From the NCBI GenBank assembly GCA_023101885.1, contig JALPQD010000834.1, positions 372,001-436,000 of the forward strand: DNA of 64,000 nt, written 5' to 3'. The notes beneath the pieces are model-generated. The model was not told the DNA's origin, did not search any database, and worked only from the letters and a program-made list of their open reading frames with translations. Below, piece after piece: positions 1 to 10,900 of this stretch (position 1 is its first letter; each line of letters starts with the position of its first letter). The position numbers and the translations under genes are program-made. The stretch comes from Typhlomys cinereus (lineage: Eukaryota > Chordata > Mammalia > Rodentia > Platacanthomyidae).

Positions 1-1105
1 TCCCAGACCCAGAAAATTAAGCGCTGTATGTACTCCCTAATAAGTGGCTCCTAGTACCAAACCCACCCAGCCCAACCTAGAGACACTCGATGATAAATCT
101 CTGTAATACTGTAATTGCAAGGATTATGAACACCAGGGATGGGGTAGGAGGGCCACACCAGAAACATGGAGAGAGAGTGGACCATGTTACAGCAGAGAAA
201 ATAGGCCTCCATCAAGGACTGTAAGTAAGCAGTGAGACATCTGGTTAAGTTCACAGACTTTTCATTCCTGATCATTTACAATTGAGGGGGTGTGATCTCA
301 CTAGAATGGGAGTGAATATAGTCTGGCAGATAATAAGTAATCATTTTGCAAATGGGTGATTGACCCCTCCCTCACTATGGTTTCCTATTTTTATTACATC
401 TACCTTTGAATATACTTTTATAACAAGACTCTAGTTTAACAGCTTTTTATCTCTGACCAGAGGGTGACATCCAATACCCATCAGGATGGAGTGAAGAGCA
501 TTGCAGGGACAGCAAAACCGCAAAAGAAAATCAACAAACCACAATCCAGAACTTCAGAGACTCTATATAAACCACCTCGAACTAGGCCAGACTAATCTCT
601 CCCCATCCTGAAGCTCAAGGACATTTGCAGAAGAGGGGACAGTAAGAGTGTAAGAGCAGAAGGATGGGAGGAGCAATGATATGCAAGATACTCCACATGA
701 GTTAGGGCCTAAAGCAATCATAATTGGACTTTGCATGCCCTGCACAATGTCCAAGACACTATTGACCCCACAAAGTCTAGCATTTGCTAAAAGCACCAAG
801 ATCCTTGGAGGCAAGGGATTGATAGCCAAAATAGTGTTCCTATGCTTAGGGGAACAAAGGAAAGGGTTCAGGGAAATGCCGTTGGGTCCTTGTACGTCAT
901 TGGAGATGAGGACTCAGAGGAGAGTTTGGCAGGCACATTAAAGGATTCTCCGGGGATTAGGGGAGGGGAGGTACTTGGTGTTGGGGAGGGAGGGATGAGG
1001 GGAGGGTGAGCAGAGGGATCGGGTAGAGGAGGAGGGAGGGAGGGAACCGGTGTACCTATACAGTTTGTATGAGCGGATATAAAAAAATGTTTAAAAAAAA
1101 AAAAA
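1..1105 (+). mobile_element. LINE-1 3' end (L1-F), ORF2 tail plus 3'UTR
   Basis: The window opens in the last codons of L1 ORF2 (TAG at 52-54) and runs through the whole 3'UTR to an A-rich end at 1,093-1,105. The same order of landmarks recurs in every other L1 here: the GGAAGAGGGG-type motif, GCCCTGC(G/A)CAATGTCC, GATCCTTGGAGGCAAGGG, then a G-rich polypurine tract at about 955-1,045. The element continues off the left edge. It is non-coding here, and open frames on either strand across it are by-products of the purine/pyrimidine bias. Confidence 0.9.
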
Positions 1106-1510
1106 GGTAAGAGCCAAGATAACTGTTCATACCATATCCACAAAGTGGCTACGAGAGTGATAACCCTTACTTGTTTAACCAGAATGTCTAGCCAAATACT
1201 CAAAAATATGTCAACTTTCTCCCTCCATCTTATTCACCTGCCCAACATGGCAGGTGAATCAAATTATATAATCTTCTGCAGCCCAACTTGTGGTTTAATG
1301 TAACTACTATTTTTCTACATATATCCCTGTAATTCAAACTCTCAACTATAACTGTGAAGTTGACTACTTATATCTAATTATGGCAATAATGAATGTTGGA
1401 TTACATAAAAGCATTTTATTATAGTACAAAGATAATTGTATTTTCAATCATTCATTACAGTAGTGAGTTTAATTTTGAATGTTACTGAATTATTCCTTGG
1501 ACAAACTAGC
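1106..1510. other. AT-rich intergenic DNA, no feature seen
   Basis: AT-rich sequence with no credible ORF, RNA gene or recognised repeat. Confidence 0.5.
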
Positions 1511-1678
1511 TTCTTTTTTTTCTTTTTTATCTATTTCTTTATTTTTTGTTATATTTTTTGCTTAGTCATACAATCTCAATAAGTACCTCCCTCTTCTCCT
1601 CGCCCCGCCCTTTCCCCATTGTCCTTCATTGGACTGTCCCCCCTTCCCAACTCCCCTTCCCTCTCACCTGTTTACCAA
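1511..1678 (-). mobile_element. Possible old L1 3'-end remnant
   Basis: A T-rich run (about 1,511-1,560) is followed by a C/T-rich tract (about 1,585-1,670). This is what the polypurine 3' end of a rodent L1 looks like when inserted on the minus strand. The intervening wording also resembles the L1 3' termini elsewhere in the window. It is short and diverged, so a simple low-complexity tract is the alternative. Confidence 0.35.
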
Positions 1679-2549
1679 AGTAGCTTCTTTAACAAGAACA
1701 TCCTTTTAAAATTCCTTTAACTGAATTTCATAATATTCTTACAGGTCATTTACAAGTATTCATGGGAAAAGTGCCATGTACCTTTTTTCTATTTACAATC
1801 TACTTCAGGTTTCAGTATTGTGTTTATGAATACCTGATAAAGTCATTTGAGAGATATTTTCTTTTTTAGTCTCATTTGTCAATAAAATGGTGTTAATTAT
1901 AAGATACCTTTTTTACTGAAATGTTTTCAAGAGTTGACTGTTGAATATCTATCCTGATGGTCTTTAATTAATACACATATATATTTAACTTTTTAAAGGT
2001 TATCAAGACCATCAAAGCATGATGCTTATTCTTCTGCTAAATATAAGTTGTTTGACTATAGAATTGTTCATTTACGTATTCATTTATTGTAGCAAATTTG
2101 GCACTGCTTTTCATTATACTCTGTATTGATCATTTATTTTTATATATTTATGAATCATAGTTCTTATACAAAGTCAAACACTATTGTCTTTACTGTATTT
2201 GTCAGAATGGGGTCAATAATTCATTCTACATTTGGTCAAAGGAGAAACTTAATATCTCTCTTAAAAAGAGAACTGTCAAGTAATATCTGGGAGCTAAAAA
2301 TGACAAAATTTCTAGTACTAGAGTTATCATTAGGATGTTGCTGGGGTTTTATTTATCATTATTTTGAAACAAGGAACAAAAGTGAGAGGGTTGGAAGAAG
2401 GTCCCAAAACAGCAGAGACAAAAGAACAGGGCAGACAGATGAATAAGGCGTTTACGAAGGTTTTTAATGGAAGGGAAAAGTAGGGAGAGGATATAATAGT
2501 GAGGCAGGATTAGAGCAGCTATGCTGGGATGGGTCTCTCTAAGGTCTAT
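1679..2549. other. AT-rich intergenic DNA, no feature seen
   Basis: No gene or clear repeat. The 106-codon open frame at 2,126-2,446 has no recognisable domain and a low-complexity composition, so I treat it as chance. Confidence 0.5.
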
Positions 2550-2755
2550 GAAGGTCTTTGAAATTCCTGAAGGTCATCCCCCACTGCTGGAATCACCCTG
2601 AAGGAACATGGGGGGGGGGACTGGCTTCAATCCTCCCAGAGATATGATGGCCAACTTCCCTATGACAGGATTATGGAGATGAGCCTTCCATATCCAACAA
2701 ACATCTTTGTCTCTAGCCCCACCTGGGGCTAGAGTTGGACTCCAATGGGACATAA

Positions 2756-2800
2756 CCAATGAGAAAAAGACAGTTTCCGGGGCTTGTCTAGGTGTATAAA
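2756..2800 (+). promoter_or_regulatory. CCAAT and TATA boxes of the LTR-like element
   Basis: CCAAT at 2,756-2,760 and TATAAA at 2,795-2,800 are spaced as in a typical polymerase II LTR promoter. Activity is inference only. Confidence 0.4.
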
Positions 2801-2855
2801 TATGCCTGACCCTGGCAGCCATCTCTGGAGCCCTAGCCCCTCATGGCATTAGTGC

Positions 2856-2979
2856 CATGAGTTCTGTTCTTTGCCTATTTCTCATGCATTCCATGAGTTC
2901 TTTCTAGCTGCCCACTTCTCATGAGTTCTCCAGGGGCCATAGCCCCTCATGGCACTCCACTCCTGGAGTCCATGAGTTC
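2856..2979 (+). repeat. Four-copy CATGAGTTC repeat, about 38-bp period
   Basis: CATGAGTTC occurs at 2,856, 2,892, 2,930 and 2,971 (spacings 36, 38 and 41), downstream of the TATA box in the LTR-like segment. The outer copies also share AGCCCCTCATGGCA upstream, so the tract looks like a degraded tandem duplication. Confidence 0.7.
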
Positions 2980-3069
2980 CAGCTTTTCTCTCCTTTAATC
3001 CTTACTTAATCCTCTACATGTGCTCTGGTTTCAATCTTCCATTCTGGAACACAAGAAGCCTGCATCATT

Positions 3070-3087
3070 TGGTGACCACGAAGGGAC
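3070..3087 (+). other. Possible retroviral primer binding site
   Basis: TGGTGACCACGAAGGGAC lies 2 nt after the CA that would end the LTR, where a tRNA primer binding site is expected. I cannot assign the matching tRNA without a search. Confidence 0.3.
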
Positions 3088-3179
3088 AGCCAAAAGATTA
3101 TTCCCACATCATTAGGAGCAACCAAGTACCTGCCAAGTAGCTTGTAACCTCTCCTTGATGCTAGGAAACACATGCCCAG

Positions 3180-3925
3180 TAATGAAAGTGTGTCTTAAAA
3201 AACAGAAGGGGGACAAAATAGACACTAGACAGGATCAGTTGTCTCAATTCTAGCCAAGAACACTGCATAGTAAACCACCATCTAAACATCTATCATTATA
3301 TCCTTAGATAAAAAAAGATCTTAAAACAAGAATAAGTGAAGTCTATTGCAATTGAAAAGTAGTGAAGAAGACAATTATAACTAACCAAGAGTGCAGTGTC
3401 AGAGACCTTAAAATGCTCAGCTGAAGTCAGGCCATCCAAATTGTTTTCTAGCCTAAGGCTCAGGGAATCTTGTGGAAGAGGGTGTGGTAAGATTGTAAGA
3501 GCCTAAAGTTGGGGAGGTACATTGTAGGCCAAGACACTCCAGTTACAACTGAGCTGCTCTATCCAGTTCACTGAAATTAGATCTAACCCTACCACACTTA
3601 CACAATGGCTGATATAACATTATTTCCCCCAAGGACCAGCAAGGATAACAGAAAAATAACTACATTTAGTGGGAACTATGGTTGCAGATACTAGACAGGT
3701 GAAGGAAGCATCTCTATTTGTGAGTTGAACCATAGAAAGGCCACTACACTGCCACAGAGGCTTGATCCCCCACTAATACAGACAACCTGAAGAGAACCCT
3801 GTGGCTCACACAAGCAGACAGGCTTGAGGGTGAGAGGGACAAGGATGGACTGGTGAAGGCAGAGGAGAGTGGGAGAGGAAGGGGAAGGAAGGTGGGCAGG
3901 GATAGCCACTCATTTTGTTTGTATT
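3180..3925 (+). mobile_element. Old L1 3'UTR fragment
   Basis: It contains CTCAGGGAATCTTGTGGAAG, then GGTGTGGTAAGATTGTAAGAG, which align with the 3'UTR motifs of the younger L1s here, and ends in a G/A-rich tract (about 3,830-3,900). It is strongly diverged and has no coding part. The outer limits are approximate. Confidence 0.5.
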
Positions 3926-4751
3926 AAAGGAAAATTTTTCACATGATATGATATTAGCCGTTTGTGCTTTCTTTCCCATTTAAAAATTCTATCTGGCATT
4001 AATTTCTTGGAGTATTGCAAGAAATTGATGATTTATGAATTCTTGCATTGTATGTTTGTATATAAAATGATTTCTATAGGGTTTTTTTCACTCTATGTGG
4101 TTTGCTTCTATATTCATGTTGCTTTACCATCTTTTGAGGTATGTTCATAATTTTAATTTTCTCTTTCTAGAAGAATATTTTCTATAGTTGTTTTGAAAAT
4201 GAGACAGAAATCACAAAATTTATCTACTGTAGTAGTCAACATACTTAGCTCATTAACTTGCTCCTTTTATTTGGTCTTTCTTATGTATGTATATGTTAGA
4301 CAATACCATGATCAAACTATCAAAGTACAAAGACATAAATTTGATTGTACCCTGAACTGATGATAGGTTGTTTTCAAATGAGTTGTGTGATCAATCTAAC
4401 CTATTATCTTTCTGAATCAAAAGAAATATGTTGGACTGATCATAAAGACTTTGGTAGAAAAGACATTTTTCATATCCATCTGTCACATAACCTAAAATGC
4501 TCTAAGTGCCATGGAAGAGATACACATAGTGGAATAGGGAAGACATTTCAGAGCAATGTAAAAATACTTCCAGATGTGCTGTCTCACATATTCCATAGAG
4601 CAGGTGGTATTCAATAGGTTAGATGAGTTAAATTTGGATATGAATACATAGGTGAAACATTTCCAGGTATGCTAAAATGTACATGTGTGAGTTATGAAAT
4701 ATAATTTCTCTCTCTTTTCTGCCTCTTCCATCCTTCATGAAATGAAACAAT
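3926..4751. other. Unique AT-rich DNA, no feature seen
   Basis: No gene, RNA or clear repeat. Open frames at 3,962-4,150 and 4,345-4,617 have no recognisable domain. Confidence 0.5.
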
Positions 4752-4860
4752 TACTATAAAAATATCAAAGTAAATGAATTTTGTAGTACTGACCCTTGGT
4801 TTCATGGAGGTGTAAGGATCTTGATTTCAAGGCAAGCCTTATTTACATGGCAACAGACAC

Positions 4861-4892
4861 ACTCTCTCTCTTTCTCTCTCTCTCTCTCTCAA
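4861..4892. repeat. (CT)n microsatellite
   Basis: Alternating CT with one TT interruption. The equivalent run in arm B (about 35,361-35,391) is scrambled. Confidence 0.85.
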
Positions 4893-5069
4893 ATATATGA
4901 AAAATACAGGAAAAATATTGGCAATATTATTGTGTAATATAGGATACAAAGAGGAAAATTTTAGGATATGTCTGAAAAGGAAAGAAAACAGATTCAAGAT
5001 TTTCTGTGTCTTAAATGCACCATTTAAGGTAGGATCATAATCTGCATTAATATGTGTAATACATACATG

Positions 5070-5071
<2 letters not shown>

Positions 5072-5112
<41 letters not shown>
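5072..5112. repeat. (TA)n microsatellite
   Basis: About 20 uninterrupted TA units. The arm B counterpart (about 35,131-35,175) is shorter in perfect runs and interrupted. Confidence 0.9.
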
Positions 5113-5113
<1 letters not shown>

Positions 5114-5182
5114 TGACTACATGTTTGGTCAGAATTGTGAAGCAATTGGAATTGGAAAGTGGTGTGTTATGAATATTTATTT

Positions 5183-5494
5183 ATTTATTTTTAAATTGTT
5201 TTTTATTATTTATTCAATTTTGCATATATGCATGTGTGCACATGTGTGTACGTGCGTGTGTGTATGTGTGTGTATGTATGTGTAGAACCACGGATGAATA
5301 CGGGAACCACCACGGACGCCTCCACCTCCTCCTTGTTTACTCTGCCCCGGGATTCACAGGCTCCGCCCTACCAGGACCAGAAATGCAGGCTACCCCGCTT
5401 CTGCCTGACATCTATACGTGGGGTCTGGGATCTGAACTCGGGACCTTCCGCCTGCAAGGCAGAGGCTTAATCCCTGAGCCACCTCTCCAGCCCC
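5183..5494 (-). mobile_element. tRNA-derived SINE with TSDs
   Basis: Read on the minus strand, the element starts GGGGCTGGAGAGGTGGCTCA (A-box-like) and contains GAGTTCAGATCCCAG (B-box-like, internal polymerase III promoter). It ends in a long (CA)n stretch and an AATAAATAATAAAA tail. TSDs ATGAATATTTATTT flank it at 5,169-5,182 and 5,495-5,508. The head resembles the B2-like and other tRNA-derived SINEs of myomorph rodents. I cannot name the family without a repeat library. Confidence 0.8.
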
Positions 5495-5508
5495 ATGAAT
5501 ATTTATTT

Positions 5509-6826
5509 TTAACAAACAGAATGTAGGAAGTTTTTGCCTGATAATATATTACAGCATTAGTGATTCTTATTATTCCTCCATCCCTTTCTATACCTTGTCT
5601 CATCTCCTCTCCATTAAATATTGCCCTACCCCATTATTCTCTTTGTCACCTTCTTACTACCTGTAGTCTTTGGAATTTCTCAATTTATTGTCCAAAATAA
5701 GTTTTATATACTTGTTCCAACTCCTGAAGAACACATAATTGAAAAGTGTCCATAAATTCATTTGTGGAAAGTTATTTCTTATGAATTGAAAAGAAAACAT
5801 GAAGAAAAGCATGTTATAATTTCTAAATTTTTTAATTGTCCACACTAAAGGATTTTATTTCTTTATATATTCTATCAAAAGACAATTATACCTTTGTGAA
5901 CAATCTACAAAAATTGAACTCATAGAATCAGCGAGCTTATGGCAGGATGCTCAAAACTGAAAAAGCAGTGAGTATGCAGATATTGCTGAAAGAATGCAAT
6001 ATTTGATTTGGGTAATAGAGACTAATTCAAAATATCTATCATCCATCATAGTGTGTACAGTAAATGATATGCACTGGATATTTTTAAAGAAAGTAGATTT
6101 TTCAGTGTTCTCATCATAAAACATAAATATGAAAGTTAATACATAATTTGATTACATACTTGTCTGATGTATACTTATATCAAACATATTGTATATCATT
6201 AATACACACAAATTAATTCCTAATTTGAAATACATAGACTACATATAAAGTTTACTGATTTTCATCCTGTTGCTTGTATAAATTTTTGGAACATCAATTC
6301 ATCACACCTGTTTGAATATGTTTCTAAACTCTGTTCTGTTCCACTGATTGGTATGTTTTGACAGTAAAATGCCTTCATTATTACATTTTTGTAAGTTATC
6401 TTGGCATTTCTACATAAATTCTCTTCTCAACTTGTCTTCAGAATTCAGTATGTAAATGTATAAAAAGGTCAAATAATAAAAAATGCCTTGTAAGTTTGAT
6501 TAAAATTTCTTTAAATATGTTGATCCACGTGGTATTTTGATATATTGACAATACGGGTCCTATTTTCTTACATATGGGTATATCTGATAATTTTATTGTA
6601 ACACAGGGCATTGTGATTTGTAGATTTTTTGACAATCTCAATTTTTTCAGTGTCCTCAGTAGGTATTGGATTTTGTTTGAGCAAATATTACTTATAAAAT
6701 AATTTTCCCCTTGTGTAATTTTTCTCGTTTTCTTACGTAAAGGATGGATCCCAGATTCACTTGTTTGACCCAACTTGTCTGCCTTCTTTGCATTTTTCCC
6801 TCAGAATAGATATAGAGAACTATGAC
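5509..6826. other. Unique AT-rich DNA in arm A, no feature seen
   Basis: No gene or recognised repeat. It is copied in inverted form in arm B (33,449-34,741), but copy C breaks off within it. Confidence 0.5.
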
Positions 6827-6840
6827 AATGTAAAAAATTC
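6827..6840. repeat. TSD of L1-A, 3' side
   Basis: AATGTAAAAAATTC beside the terminal poly(T) matches AATGTAAACATTC at the other end of L1-A (13,238-13,250), apart from one substitution and a 1-nt length difference. Confidence 0.7.
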
Positions 6841-6940
6841 CTTTTTTTTTTTCTTTTGGCAAGCATCAATCTTTATTTATTTATTTATTTATTTTTGCCT
6901 ACAATCTTTGACTTATTTCTTTTCTTTTTCTTAATATATT
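6841..6940 (-). other. L1-A terminal tail: poly(A), poly(A) signal, likely 3' transduction
   Basis: On the minus strand the L1 3' end (...AATAATAATAAAAATATATT) is followed by A-rich DNA, then AAGTCAAAGATTGTAGGC, an (AAAT)n run, AATAAA (6,872-6,877), 19 more nt and a pure poly(A) (6,842-6,852), then the TSD. The AATAAA-to-tail distance is that of a real polyadenylation site. The non-L1 words between the A-tracts suggest that flanking DNA was carried along. Confidence 0.5.
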
Positions 6941-7971
6941 TTTATTATTATTTCAGCTCATAAAAACTTAATAGGTACACCAGTTCCCTCCCTCCCTCCT
7001 CCTCCCCCCAAACCCCTGCCACTGCTCCACTCACCCCTCCCTCCCCATCCCGAGGTGCCTCCTGCCCCAATTCCCAGAGAGTCCTTTCTTGTGTATGCCT
7101 GATTTTCCACTAGGCCCTCCTCACCGATGACATACAAGGACCCAGTGGCCTTTCCCTGAACCCTTTCCCGTGTTCCCCTTAAGTATAGGAACACTGCTGT
7201 GGCTGCCAATCCCTTGCCTCCAAGGATCTTGGTGCCTTTAGCAGATGCTAGACTTTGTAAGGTCAATAGTGTGTTGGATATTGCGCAGGGCATGTAAAGT
7301 CCAAATATGATTGCTTAAGCCCTAACTTGTATGGAGTATCTTGCATATCATTGCTCCTCCCATCTTTTGCTCTTACACTCTTACCGCCCCCTCTTCCGCA
7401 AATTTCCCTGAGCTTCAGGATGGGGAGAGATTAGTCTAGCCTAGTGCTAGGTGGTTGATATAGAGTCTCTGAATTTCTGTTTTGTGGTTTGTTGATTTTC
7501 TTTCGCAGTATTGCTGCTCCTGCAATGCCCTTCACACCATCCTGATGGGCATTGTATGTCACCCCCTGGCCAGAGACAAAAAGCTGTTAAACTAGAGTCT
7601 TGTGATAAAAGCACATTCAAAGGTAGATGTAATAAAAGTAGGAAAACACAGTGAAGGAGGGGTCTATCAACCATTAGAAAAATGGTTACTTTTTGTCTGC
7701 CAGACTATATGCCCTCCTCTTCTGGTGAGATCATACCCCCTCAGTAGTAAATGATTAGGAACAAAAGTCTGTGAACTTAACCAGATGTCTCATTGCTTAC
7801 TTGCAGTCCTTGATGGAGGCCTATTTTCTCTGCTGTAACATGGTCCCCTCCCTCCTTGTTTCTGGTATGGCCCTCCTACCCCATACCTCCTGTTCATAAT
7901 CCTTGCAATTACTGTAGGTATTACAGAGATTTTTCTTTGAGTGTCTCTAGGTGGGCTGGGTGGGTTTGGTA

Positions 7972-10900
7972 CTAGGAGCCACCTATGAGGGAGAACATAC
8001 AGGGCTTAATTTTCTGGGTCTGGGATACTTCACTTAATATAATTGTTTCTAATGATCCATTTCCCGGCAAATTCCAGTAATTCATCATTTCTGATGGCCG
8101 AGTAGTACTCCATTATATAGATGTACCACAGTTTCCTTATCCACTCGTCAACTGTTGGACATTTGGGTTGATTCCATGACTTTGCTATTGTAAACAGTGC
8201 TGCTATGAACATGGTCGTGCTTGTGCTACCGAGGTGAACCTCAGCTGCATGGGGGGTTATTCCCAGAAGTTGAATAGTAGGGTATTATGGCATTTCAATC
8301 TTTAATTTCGTGAAGAATATCCTGACGGCTCGCCAGAGTGGCTGCATGAGGTTGCATTCCCACCAGCAATGTAGGAGAGTTCCCCTCTCTCCACATCCTC
8401 TCCAGCATTTGTCGTTGTTTGTATTGTGGATTTTTGCCATCCTGACCGGGGTGAGATGCTATCTCAGGGAAGTTTTGATTTGCATTTCCCTGATGGGTAA
8501 AGAAGTGGAGAATTTTAAAATATTTGTTAGACATTTTAATTTCATCCCTGGTAAAACTTTTGAGTTCCAGGGACCATTTTTTAATTGGGCCATAGGTTTC
8601 CTTGGTGTTTAGTTTTCTAAGTTCTTTGTGCACTCTGGACAGAAGAGTTCTATCAGATGTGTGGTTAGTGAAGATTTTCTCCCATTCTGTGAGTTGCCTT
8701 TGAGCTCATGTTACAATCTTTTTATCTATGCAGAAGCTCTTAAATTTCACAATATCCGAACTGTTGACAGTTGATAGCAATGACTGTGCCATTGGATGTC
8801 TGTTTAGGAAATGTTGGTCTAGCCCAATTAGCTCAAGGGAGTGCCCTATCCTTTCAACTATGGTTTTTATAATCTCTGGCCTGATATCAAGGGCCTTGAT
8901 CCATTTGGAATTCAGTCTTGTATATGGTGACAAGTACGGGTCCAGCGTTAATCTTCTGCATGTGGAGATCCAGATTTGCACCACCATTTGTTGAAGATGC
9001 TGTTCTTTTTCCACTGGATACTTTTAGTGCCTTTGTCAAAGACCAAAAGGCTGTAATTTTGTGGGCTTATATCTGGGACTTCAATCCTTATCCATTGATC
9101 TGTGTGTCTATTTTGGAGCCAGTACCAGGCTGTCTTTAAAACTATGGATTTGTAGTATAGACTTAGGGTTGGTATGGTAATACCTCCAGCAGTGTTTTTG
9201 TTACTCAGGATTGTCTTTGCTCTCCTGGGTCATTTGTGCCTCCATATGAACTTTGACGTTGTTTGGTCAGCTTCGTTGAAGAATTGCTTTGGGATTTTAA
9301 TGGGTATAACATTGAATTTGTATATTGCCTTTGGTAGGATGGTCATTTTTACAATGTTGATTCTGCCTATCCAGAAACAAGGGAGGTCTTTCCACTTTCT
9401 GGTGTCTTCTGCTATTTCTTTCTTTAGGGTCTTAAAGTTTTCATTGTAAAGGTCTTTTACCTCCTTGGTTAGGTTTATACCAATGTATTTCATTTTTTTA
9501 GGGGCTATAGTAAATGGGATTGTTTCTCTCAAGGCTTTTTCACTTCTTTCATTCTGGGCATATAGGAAGGCCTCTGATTTTTGCACATTTATTTTGTATC
9601 CTGCCACCCTGCTGAACTTCTCATTAGTTCCAGGAGCTTCCTGGTGGAGTTTTTGGGATCACTCAGGTATAAGATCATGTCATCTGCAAATAGGGATAGC
9701 TTGACTTCTTCATTGCTGATTTGAAACCCTCTTATGTCCCTTTCTTGTCTCATGGCTTCAGCTAAGACTTCAAGTACAATATTGAATAGAAGTGGTGAGA
9801 GTGGACAGCCTTGTCTAGTTCCTGACCAAAGTGGGAATGCTTCCAGTTTTTCCCCATTGAGCATATTCCTTGCTGTGGGCTTGTTGTATACAGCTTTTAT
9901 TATATTGATAAAGGTTCCTTCCATTCTTACTGTCTCTAGCGTTTTGATCATGAAAGGCTGTTGGATCGTTTCAAAAGCTTTTTCTGCATCTACCAAGGGT
10001 ATCATGTGGTCTTGGACTTTGGACTGGTTTACATGATGAATTACATTTATTGATTTGCGTATGTTGAACCAACCTTGTGTGCCGGGGATGAAGCCTACTT
10101 TGTCCCCGTGAATGATCTTTTTGATATGTTTTTGAATCCGATTTGCTAAGACTTTGTTGAGAATCTTTGCATCTGTGTTCATCAGAGAGATTGGCCTATA
10201 GCTTTCTTTTTTAAGTGAATCTTTATTAGTTTTTGGGATTAAAACGATATTAGCTTCATAGAAGGAATTTGGTAGTCTTCCTTCCTTTGCTATTTGATGG
10301 AACAGTTTAAGGAGTATTGGTGTTATTAACTCCTTAAATGTCTGGTAGAACTCTGTACTGAATCCATCTGTTCCAGGACATTTTTTTGGTGGGAAGATTT
10401 GAGATTACTTCTTCAATTTCCTTATATGTTATAGGACTATTTAAATAATTCGTAACATCCTGATTCAGTTTAGGTAAGTTGTGTTTACTTAGAAATTCAT
10501 CCATCTCTTTTGTGTTGTCAAACTTCACAGAGTATAATTTTTTGAAATATGATGTTATAATTCTCTGGAAATCTTGGGTATCAGTAGCGATAACTTCATT
10601 TTCATTTCTAATTTTGTTAATTTGGGTTTTCTCTCTCTTGCTTTTGGTTAATTTAACTAGAGGTGTATCAATCTTATTGATTTTTTCAAAGAACCACCTT
10701 TTTGACTGGTTGATTTTTTCTATCATTTTCTTAGTCTCGATTTCAGATATTTCTCCCCTTATTTTGCTAATCTCCTCTCTTCTACTACTTTTGGGATCAG
10801 ATTGCTCTAGTTTCTCTAAAGCTTTAAGCTGCATGGTTAAGTTGTTTATTTCTGATGTTTCCATTTTTTTGATGTAGGCCTTAAGATCTATGAACTTACC

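Larger units (their letters stand above)
2550..3067 (+). mobile_element. Probable LTR (endogenous retrovirus-like)
   Basis: The segment has the layout of an LTR. A CCAAT box (2,756-2,760) lies about 35 bp before TATAAA (2,795-2,800). A C/T-rich R/U5-like part follows and ends ...TGCATCA at 3,067, and then a primer-binding-site-like TGGTGACCACGAAGGGA begins at 3,070. No AATAAA was found and the 5' edge is uncertain (set near 2,550). No retroviral coding sequence follows, because about 110 bp later the DNA becomes old L1. It could be a truncated 5' LTR with a stub of leader, or an unrelated repeat. Confidence 0.4.

Noticed and set aside
868..1203. Proline-rich antisense open frame
   Set aside because: It is the complement of the L1 3'UTR polypurine tract and recurs in other L1s for the same reason.
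5072..5112. (TA)n tract as an origin or regulatory element
   Set aside because: An ordinary microsatellite with no supporting context.
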